Origin: Bacillota bacterium
GTDB taxonomy: Bacteria > Bacillota > Desulfotomaculia > Desulfotomaculales > Ammonificaceae
Direction of reading: 5' to 3'
Assembly: GCA_040755295.1 (NCBI GenBank)
Contig: JBFMBK010000011.1
Span: forward strand, 38,030 to 102,029
DNA length: 64,000 bases
Below, piece after piece: positions 35,073 to 41,900 of the stretch. Positions within the stretch are counted from its first letter, which is position 1; each line of letters begins with the position of its first letter. Both the position numbers and the translations under genes were made by a program. The notes under the pieces were generated by a model, which saw nothing but the letters and a program-made list of their open reading frames with translations, ran no database searches and was not told the origin of the DNA.

Positions 35073-35146
35073 GCGGGTGTAGCTCAGTGGCAGAGCACCG
35101 GCCTTCCAAGCCGGCTACGTGGGTTCGATTCCCATCACCCGCTCCA
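35073..35146 (+). tRNA. tRNA-Gly (anticodon UCC)
   Basis: A full cloverleaf: acceptor GCGGGTG with CACCCGC, D arm GCTCAGTGGCAGAGC, anticodon stem CCGGC/GCCGG with loop CTTCCAA (anticodon TCC, Gly), T arm TGGGTTCGATTCCCA, and an encoded 3' TCCA. Confidence 0.97.
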
Positions 35147-35149
35147 TTT

Positions 35150-35375
35150 ACGTTCAAGGTTCAAAGTTCAAAGCAAGAATAAGCTATTGGCAGTGACTAA
35201 AAGGGTCAGAATGTAGATTATAGAATAATTAAGAATTCGGAACCACTTAGAACTCAAAACCCGGTTTCCTGTTTTTAACACGTAACGCGAAACTCGCAAC
35301 TCGTAATTTTGCCCCTGACTGAGAACTTCTACATTCTGCATTCTACCTTCTATCTTCTATATTCTGAATCTGATT
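35150..35375. repeat. Intergenic mosaic between the two tRNA genes
   Basis: Mosaic words such as GTTCAAGGTTCAAAGTTC, AACGCGAAACTCGCAACTCG and TTCTATCTTCTATATTC fill the 230 bases between tRNA-Gly and tRNA-Arg. Confidence 0.55.
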
Positions 35376-35378
35376 TAC

Positions 35379-35454
35379 GTCCCGGTAGCTCAGTGGATAG
35401 AGCAGCGGCCTTCTAAGCCGCGGGTCGGGGGTTCGAATCCCTCCCGGGACGCCA
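35379..35454 (+). tRNA. tRNA-Arg (anticodon UCU)
   Basis: Acceptor GTCCCGG with CCGGGAC, D arm GCTCAGTGGATAGAGC, anticodon loop CTTCTAA (TCT, Arg), T arm GGGGGTTCGAATCCCTC, and encoded GCCA end. Confidence 0.97.
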
Positions 35455-35497
35455 TTTTAGAAGTGAAAAGTTAGAGGTTGGAGGTTAGAATTTGAAG

Positions 35498-35529
35498 AAA
35501 GAACCGGGTGACCGGTTCTTTTTCTTTTT
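35498..35529 (+). terminator. Terminator after tRNA-Arg
   Basis: AAAGAACCGG - GTGA - CCGGTTCTTT followed by TTCTTTTT, 45 bases beyond the tRNA. It ends the tRNA transcription unit. Confidence 0.9.
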
Positions 35530-35624
35530 AAAGCCAAGGAGCCAGGGAATCGCCCATGCTGTGGTGCAGCAAAACGAAGAACGAAAATGTAGACCCGTAA
35601 ACGTGTTGCTTAGCTGCGGAAGAG

Positions 35625-35840
35625 TAACTTAAACGGAGCGCGGCGAGAAGTAATACAGTGCAAGGAAGACCAGCGGAGACGAACCGTTTTGGAAGTCGGA
35701 TGCAAGAGGTTGGAAGTCGGAAAAGAAGCGGGAATTGTCTGTAGTGAATTCCTTCTAATCTAACCTCCAACTTCCGGCCTCTAATCTCCAAAAAATGCGT
35801 TGCTTATCGCTGCGCCCTACGAGAGTCCTGAACAGTTATT
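35625..35840. repeat. MITE-like element, copy 4, interrupted
   Basis: The left part (GGAGCGCGGCGAGAAG ... GTGCAAGGAAGACC) and the right part (AATGCGTTGCTTATCG ... CCTGAACAGTTA) match the family in reverse orientation. The middle is replaced by about 90 bases of mosaic sequence (GGAAGTCGGATGCAAGAGG and similar). The right terminal repeat contains the stop codon of the superoxide dismutase gene. The left inverted repeat is degraded. Confidence 0.65.
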
Positions 35841-36498
35841 TATTTAACGCAAGCGGTACCGCCGCCTTCACGGCCAAACAAAGCCGCCGCTCCACCTCGT
35901 CCCAGTTCACAAGGCCCCACCAAGCGTCCACGTAGTCGCGGCGTTTGTTCTGATAATCCAGGTAGTACGCGTGTTCCCAAACATCGACCACAAGAACGGG
36001 GATACACCCCCACTGGGTCAGGTCCTGGTGCTTCTCGGCCGTCAAAACCTCAAGCCGGCGCCACGCCGGCTGCCATACGAGCAGCGCCCACCCCGACCCT
36101 TCAACATCTGTCGCGGCCATGGTAAACTGCTCCTTAAAAGCCGGTACGCCGCCGAAATAACTCCCGATCTTCTCCCTGGTTACCGGTCCGGGCTCCCCGC
36201 CGCCCCACGGCGTCATGACCGTCCAGTAAATGCTGTGCAGGATATGACCCGAACCGTGAAAGGCCAGTTCCCGCTCCCAATGCTTGACCAGGGAAAAATC
36301 ACCGGTCCGGCGGGCTTCCACAAGCTTCAGCTCGGCCTTGTTAAGCCCATCGACGTAGGAACTGTGATGCTTGTCGTGATGCACGCGAAGGGTGGTTGCG
36401 CTGATCACCGGTTCCAGGGCATCGTATGGATAAGGCAGCGGCGGCAGCTTATGGCCTCCCGGCGGAACCATTCCCTGACTGCCGGGCCAGATTCTCAT
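35836..36498 (-). CDS. sodA: Superoxide dismutase, Fe/Mn family
   Basis: About 220 residues. Dismutates superoxide in the cytoplasm. Metal ligands are all visible: His in RVHHDKHHSSYVDGL, His in FHGSGHILHSIYW, and Asp plus His in VLVVDVWEHAYYLDY. ATG 36498 (MRIWPGSQGMVPP) lies 8 bases after AGGAGG; the frame opens at GTG 36507 but that is inside the spacer. The N-terminus carries about 15 more residues than typical (WPGSQGMVPPGGHKL). The TAA stop is part of the inverted repeat of the adjacent MITE. Its presence suggests an anaerobe with occasional oxygen exposure. Confidence 0.93.
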   Translation of the reverse strand: MRIWPGSQGMVPPGGHKLPPLPYPYDALEPVISATTLRVHHDKHHSSYVDGLNKAELKLVEARRTGDFSLVKHWERELAFHGSGHILHSIYWTVMTPWGGGEPGPVTREKIGSYFGGVPAFKEQFTMAATDVEGSGWALLVWQPAWRRLEVLTAEKHQDLTQWGCIPVLVVDVWEHAYYLDYQNKRRDYVDAWWGLVNWDEVERRLCLAVKAAVPLALNK

Positions 36499-36742
36499 CA
36501 GGACCACCTCCTGTTTACATAATATGTTATTAACACATTATGCCGGCCGGTACGCCGGGGTACCGGAAAGAATGTTGGCCCTTTGTAAACCATTCATTCA
36601 AAATACAGCGCGCGGGGTTAAAATATAAAGGAGTTAAACCGACGTGGAAACGTCGATTAACTGCTATCATGTAATCATTTTCTTGATTCATGTCGTTCTT
36701 GGCGTCCTGGCGGTTGATTTATTTTCTGAGGGGGGTTCGGAT

Positions 36743-37663
36743 TTGGGTTTTACCGCCGCTTACCGCCGTCTGGGGGAGGAAGAACTGAGGCGCCGCGTTG
36801 CAGCAGCCTACCGCCGCCTGAAAAGCTGTGATACCTGTCCGCGCGAATGCGGCGTCAACCGCCTGAAAAACGAACGGGGCACATGCCGGAGCGGCCGGGA
36901 AGTCATTGTTTCGAGCTACGGGCCGCATTTCGGCGAAGAGACGCCGCTGGTGGGCGATTTCGGATCAGGCGCCATTTTCTTCGCATACTGCACCCTGGAG
37001 TGCATATTTTGCCAGAACTACGAGCTCAGCCACCTGGGCGAAGGAGAAGTCGTGACCATAGGCCGGCTCGCGCGGATGATGCTCGAGCTCGAAATAACGG
37101 GATGCCACAACATCAACCTCGTCAGCCCCACCCACTTCGTGCGGCAGATCCTGGCGGCGCTCTTACGGGCAGCCAAAGAAGGGCTCAACCTTCCCCTTGT
37201 TTACAACAGCAGCGGCTATGAAAGCCTGGAGACTTTAAAGCTCCTCGACGGTATTGTGGACATATATATGCCGGATTTCAAATACACCGATCCCGGTGCG
37301 GCGGCAAGATATTCCGGTGTTGGGGATTACCCGGCGGTGGTTAAGGAAGCGTTGAAAGAGATGCAGCGGCAGGTGGGAGACTTAACCGTCGACAAAAAGG
37401 GAATAGCCACCCGCGGCCTGCTGGTGCGCCACCTGGTGCTGCCGGAAAATCTCGCGGGAACCGAAGAAGCGATGAAATTCCTTGCCCGCGAGGTCTCGCC
37501 CAGGTGCTTCGTCAACGTAATGGCGCAGTATTACCCCGCTTACCGCGCCCGGGAGTTCCCGCCGCTGAACCGCCGGGTGACCGCCGCCGAATACCGCGAC
37601 GCCGTACTCATCGCTCGGAAACACGGCCTCCGGGTCTATACCGGCAAGAAAGGATTTTTGTAA
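36743..37663 (+). CDS. PflX-like radical SAM protein (COG1313)
   Basis: About 306 residues. Radical SAM core with CTLECIFCQNYE (CxxxCxxC) at about residue 80, preceded by a Cys-rich N-terminal segment (SCDTCPRECGVNR ... RGTC) that may hold a second cluster or zinc. FVNVMAQYYPAYRA and the PflA-like layout place it with PflX, an uncharacterised group related to pyruvate formate-lyase activases. The frame is open from 36644, but that stretch contains an interspersed repeat fragment (CGTTCTTGGCGTCCTGG); TTG 36743 follows GAGGGGGG at 7-8 bases and starts directly at LGFTAAYRRLGE, so it is preferred. The target protein is unknown. Confidence 0.85.
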   Translation: MGFTAAYRRLGEEELRRRVAAAYRRLKSCDTCPRECGVNRLKNERGTCRSGREVIVSSYGPHFGEETPLVGDFGSGAIFFAYCTLECIFCQNYELSHLGEGEVVTIGRLARMMLELEITGCHNINLVSPTHFVRQILAALLRAAKEGLNLPLVYNSSGYESLETLKLLDGIVDIYMPDFKYTDPGAAARYSGVGDYPAVVKEALKEMQRQVGDLTVDKKGIATRGLLVRHLVLPENLAGTEEAMKFLAREVSPRCFVNVMAQYYPAYRAREFPPLNRRVTAAEYRDAVLIARKHGLRVYTGKKGFL

Positions 37664-37708
37664 GACGGGGTGGATTTGGTAGTTAGTAGATGGTAATAAA
37701 TGTGTTAT

Positions 37709-37978
37709 TCACAGGTTGGAAAGTAATCTGTCGTAATCAGAATGCGTGCCTATCCAAAACCAGACTATTATATCGCCTTCCTTAATCCCTACCGCCCGAT
37801 AACCAAGACCGGCTCGTATCGAAAAGATAGGCTCTGTCGGATGTACTTGTTTGAACCGTAAACTCGGATGATATGGATTCTGCTTAAATAGCTAATACGC
37901 ATCTTTAGTCCGGCGGCAAACATCTTCTGGAAGTCCCGCAAAAACCTTGCGAAACCGGTTTGTCGTATGTGAAATCAT
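37709..37978 (-). pseudogene. RelE/ParE-type toxin interrupted by an in-frame TAG
   Basis: ATG 37978 opens MISHTTNRFRKVFAGLPEDV and the frame continues to TGA at 37709 with one internal stop, TAG at 37894-37892 (codon 29, context DAY-stop-LFKQNPYHPSL). The rest (RFKQVHPTEPIFSIRAGLGYRAVG, VWFWIGTHSDYDRLL) is a well-preserved RelE/ParE-superfamily mRNA interferase or gyrase poison of about 89 residues. A CAG or AAG to TAG change would explain it. It overlaps the antitoxin by 4 bases (ATGA). Probably a silenced toxin; suppression of TAG is the less likely alternative because other genes here end in TAG. Confidence 0.8.
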
Positions 37979-38190
37979 AGCTTGTCAGGATCAAGTTCCT
38001 GGGTCCGGCCCCCACGGTATTCTTCCAACGCCTCTTTGGCTAGTTTAGAGAGCATGACAGCTGATTTGTCAAAAGCTTCCCCCCAGCGTTCTTCCGAAAT
38101 AAGCTCTTCGAGTATCCAAGCCGCAAGCAAATCCTGCTCTTCCAGGGGAAGCTTGGATGCCTCAGCAAATGCTTTTTCAAGTTTCGTCAC
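37975..38190 (-). CDS. Antitoxin-like protein partner of the broken toxin
   Basis: 71 residues. A soluble, helical, acidic protein (LEKAFAEASKLPLEEQDLLAAWILEELISEERWGEAF, then a C-terminal tail ending in DPDKL) with the form of small antitoxins found before RelE/ParE toxins. The start is probably GTG 38190, preceded by GGAGG. The stop overlaps the toxin ATG. Intact, although its toxin partner is interrupted. Confidence 0.75.
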   Translation of the reverse strand: MTKLEKAFAEASKLPLEEQDLLAAWILEELISEERWGEAFDKSAVMLSKLAKEALEEYRGGRTQELDPDKL

Positions 38191-38314
38191 GTCTTTGCAC
38201 CTCCCTAGTGTCCTGATTTGCGGTTACATTTACCAACCCTACGCATTTCTTGTACCATAAAGACCCATTTATATTATAACATTCTTATCATGGATGTTGT
38301 AAGTCTCGGATATT

Positions 38315-38443
38315 CTATTCCGCCATTAGGTGCAAATATGCTCTATAGTCCTCTTCGCAAAAGAATGTTTGCTGCCGCCTGTTACACCGCTGTGTAATAT
38401 GATAGGGTACACCGGGCGCCACTACCCGCGCTATTCTTGCCAT
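38315..38443 (-). pseudogene. Truncated REP-associated tyrosine transposase (RAYT/IS200-like)
   Basis: ATG 38443 reads MARIARVVAPGVPYHITQRC, then NRRQQTFFCEEDYRAYLHLMAE and a TAG at 38317-38315. This is the conserved N-terminus of RAYT (Y1 transposase) proteins, here 42 residues instead of about 150-250; the catalytic HUH and Tyr regions are absent and what follows does not continue the family in any frame. The upstream segment 38483-38531 (GTATAGTGTCCCC ... CCCCTATAC) resembles the sequences that flank such transposases. A decayed element at the edge of the AT-rich island. Confidence 0.75.
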
Positions 38444-38482
38444 GCCTGTATTATAATTGGTATCGGTTCCCAGCACAATAAT

Positions 38483-38531
38483 TCTGTATAGTGTCCCCCG
38501 AATTCCAATTGAATTCCAATTCCCCTATACA
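38483..38531. repeat. Inverted end with 11-bp tandem repeat, probably RAYT-associated
   Basis: GTATAG ... CTATAC ends enclose two tandem copies of GAATTCCAATT. It lies just upstream of the truncated transposase and downstream of the immunity-like lipoprotein gene. It is compatible with a REP-like target of the transposase. Confidence 0.5.
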
Positions 38532-38533
38532 AT

Positions 38534-38989
38534 TTATTCTTTTTTTATACTTTCTTTCTTCAAATTAATAAAAATTTCTCGTTCTTCTGGTGAAAAATCT
38601 TCGAACTTTTCTAAAACAGTGATTTCTCCAGCCAAAATCTTTAACCTGTCGTACTCATAACTCTCTTTCTCTTGTTTATTATAATTTTCAAAAGTTAGAT
38701 ATTGTTTCACCTTGTTTGTTTTACAGTCAAGAATGGTATAACCTACACCACCATAAATGTAAAGTTTATTGTCTTTCAGTCTCCATGTTTTTGCTTTTAA
38801 CTCTATAGTAACAAATTTCTCAACGTTAAATAATTGTAAATAAATATCATTACGAAAAAACTGATACGTCCCATCCCCAAAAGACATGACGGTATCCCTG
38901 CCCTCTCCATGTTTCAGCTGTTCGCATGAGGCACATAGAAATATTAATATAATTACCGTTGTAGTTATTAATAACTTTTTATTAAACAT
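38534..38989 (-). CDS. AT-rich lipoprotein, probable immunity protein for the RHS toxin
   Basis: 151 residues. Signal peptide with lipobox FLCASCEQ (Cys about 22), then a Lys/Glu/Asn-rich soluble domain of about 125 residues. The gene is strikingly AT-rich compared with its surroundings and starts 4 bases after the stop of the RHS gene, with the ribosome site inside the last RHS codons (coupled translation). In polymorphic-toxin loci the gene right after an RHS gene is normally the immunity protein, and lipoprotein immunity proteins guard the cell envelope. The family is not recognised and the role rests on context. Confidence 0.72.
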   Translation of the reverse strand: MFNKKLLITTTVIILIFLCASCEQLKHGEGRDTVMSFGDGTYQFFRNDIYLQLFNVEKFVTIELKAKTWRLKDNKLYIYGGVGYTILDCKTNKVKQYLTFENYNKQEKESYEYDRLKILAGEITVLEKFEDFSPEEREIFINLKKESIKKE

Positions 38990-38993
38990 GTTT

Positions 38994-41900
38994 TTACCAC
39001 CGCTGTTGGTAGTATGAGGTGATGTCTATTTCAACAGGAACAGAGTGCAGTACACCGCAAGCCGTTGAAATATATCCTAAATCATTTCCTGTCCATCCTA
39101 TTATTCCAATACCTACCTTCTTTAGAGGATTTATAAGCTCAGTAAAATCAAATTCGTCCATCAATTTGTAGTTGACCGTCCACATTCGAGTTTTATTGTC
39201 CCTAGTAGCATTTATATGCGTTTCTGTAATCAAATGTAATCCAAACCACAAATCTGGATTACCAGACTGGGGGAAAAATAAATTTTTGTCGACGGTATCA
39301 GGAAGAATAGGACCTTCTCTTTTAGATAAATACTTTTCACAAATTCTATTATGGAATGCTAGAAAAGTTGGATCTAAAGCAACTTCCTGGGCTTGCCATG
39401 TACTATTACCCCATTTGAAACTACGTGGCCAATCAGATAAAGCTTCCCTAACTAATATTTCGGATATTTTCCAATCAATCTTATTGAAACCATCCGCTAT
39501 ACGAGTCCAAAATTCACGCTGTGCAGGTCTAGTAGCTGCAACTCCATTTGGTGATGCTATAATTGCTTCTATTAGTTTGTCTACCGCGCCACGGAAATCT
39601 TTATAAGCTCCATAATAATTTTTCGCATCTCGATAATGCCTTCCCATATTAAATGCTGCAAAACTATACGGGCTTCTCGTAGTAGAGGCTATTGAAATAG
39701 ATCCACTTCTATTACCACTACTTCCGCCGCTACCACTGGATGATGCAGCCGCACTTACACCAGCCCCTGTAAGCGCTCCTACAATTCCTCCGATTACTCC
39801 TCCTGCCGGTCCACCTATGGTTCCTCCTATAATTCCTCCAATAATTCCTCCTACAATCGTTCCTATGCTTATATGCCCGCTTGGATCAATGAAGTTAATC
39901 GGATTATAGCCGCAATAAGCATACGCGTGCTGTTTCCAGCTTGGGTTCTTCGCCAAACTATCGGCTGAGATGAACCGCTGTATCTGCGGGTCGTAGTAGC
40001 GGGCTTTCAGGTAATAGTAGCCTGTTTCCTGGTCAAGATATTCCCCGGCGTAACGGAAGGGGTTGTCAAGCTGCTCCACCTCGGCGCGCCACAACGTAGC
40101 GAAGGGCTTTCCGGGAACCAGTTGCGGCTCATTATTCAGTTCCTTGCCGAAGGGGTCATACTCATAATCTTTAACAATCTCTCCACGTTTGTCAAGCAGT
40201 TGGGTCACATCGCCGTGGCCGTTGAAGAGGTAATAGTAAATATGGTCGGCGGTCTGCCTGGATACCAGGTCGAGGCCATAAAAGTTCCTGGCCTTCGGCA
40301 GGCCGCTTTCGTCGGTCTCGAGAATCGGGTTGCCGCCGTCATAGGCAAAGTTGGTGATTTCCCCGTCCACGTCTTTGCTTGTGCGCAGCCCGTTTCCGTT
40401 ATATTCGTAAAAGACGCGCTTGCCGTCGGGTGTTACAGCTTCGCGAAGCTGGTTCCAGTCGTCAAACCGGTAGTTTGAGTTCTGGGAGGCTACTAATTTC
40501 CCGTCGCGGTAGATCAGTTTATTCTTTTCGGTCTGGTTGCCGTTGTGGTCGTAACGGAACAGGGAGCGGGTGGTTTCGTCGCCTTCGGTTTCTTCCTGCA
40601 GGAGGAGTTCGCTGTTCCGGTTATATTTGTATAAGGTCTCCTTAACGCGTCCGTCATGGTTCTCGGCCAGTTCCGTGAGGTTGCCCAAATTGTCGTAGGT
40701 GTAGTTCTGGGTGAGGTTGTCCGGCAGTACGGCTGTCTTGAGGCGGGAAAGGGCGTCGTAATAGTAACGGCTTGTCCCGTTTTTATCGACCTTCCTGGTC
40801 TGGTTGCCGCGCCGGTCGTAAGAGTATTTGTAACTGGAAAGGACTTCGCCGCCTTTCTGGTTTACCAGGCTGGTCAGCATGCCGCCGGGGTTGTAACGGT
40901 AGTCGGTGGTCACGCCGGTGACTTCATTGATCGCCGCGGTCAGGCGGTTGGCGGCATCGTACCGGTAACTGACCGCCCGCCCCTGTTCCCTTACCTGCGT
41001 CAGCAGCCCCAGGTTGTTATATGAGTATTTGACGTCCATCAGCTTGTCGCTTGACCGGCTGAGGGTCATGCCCACCCTCCGGTCAAGAATGTCATAGGCG
41101 TAGGCCAGGGAGATGCCGTTGTCCTGGCGGATTTTGTTCAGGCGGCTCAGGCTGTCGTATTCGTAACGGGTGAGACCCCCGGCGTCCTTCATCTGCGTGC
41201 GGTTTCCCAGAAAATCGTAGCTGTATTCTACGGTTTCCCGCCGCCCCTCGAAGACGATCTGCTTCTTGGTCAGCCGGTCCAGCCCGTCGTATTCGTAGTC
41301 GTAGGTTTTCCCGTTCCGGTCTGTCAGCGCGAGCAGGTTGCCGCCGGCGTCGTAACGGTAGGTCTCCTTCTTGCCCGAGGGGTCGGTATAAGCGATGATT
41401 CGCCCCAGGGAATCATATTCGAAGTGGGTTTCGGCCCCGGCCGGTCCGAAGATGGCGCTTATTCCCGAAGCAACCTTGGTGCATTTGCCTACGGCGTCGT
41501 ATTCATACTTGGTAAACTCGGATTTACCGGCGCCCATAACCTTTTCCGTTACGGTCAGCAGGTTGCACTCATTGTAACGGTATCTGGTCGTATAGCCTTC
41601 GGGATCGACGGTCCGGATCAGGTTCCCGGCGGCGTCGTAATAGTTGCGAATTACGCTCTCTTTCTCCGGCTCGAAAGGCGCCTTCTTAACGATCACCCTT
41701 CCCAAGGCGTCGTACTCCACCCGGGCGGTATTGCCGAGTTCATCGGTGGCGGCCACCTGGTTGCCGAGGTAGTCGTATTCGTATTTCCGGCTTTTGCCGA
41801 GAGCGTTTGTCCTCTTTATCAGCCGGCCCAAACCATCAAGGGTGTACTTTGTCCGGTTGTCCTTGTAGTCGGTTTCCTCTATAAGGTTATCGAGATAATC

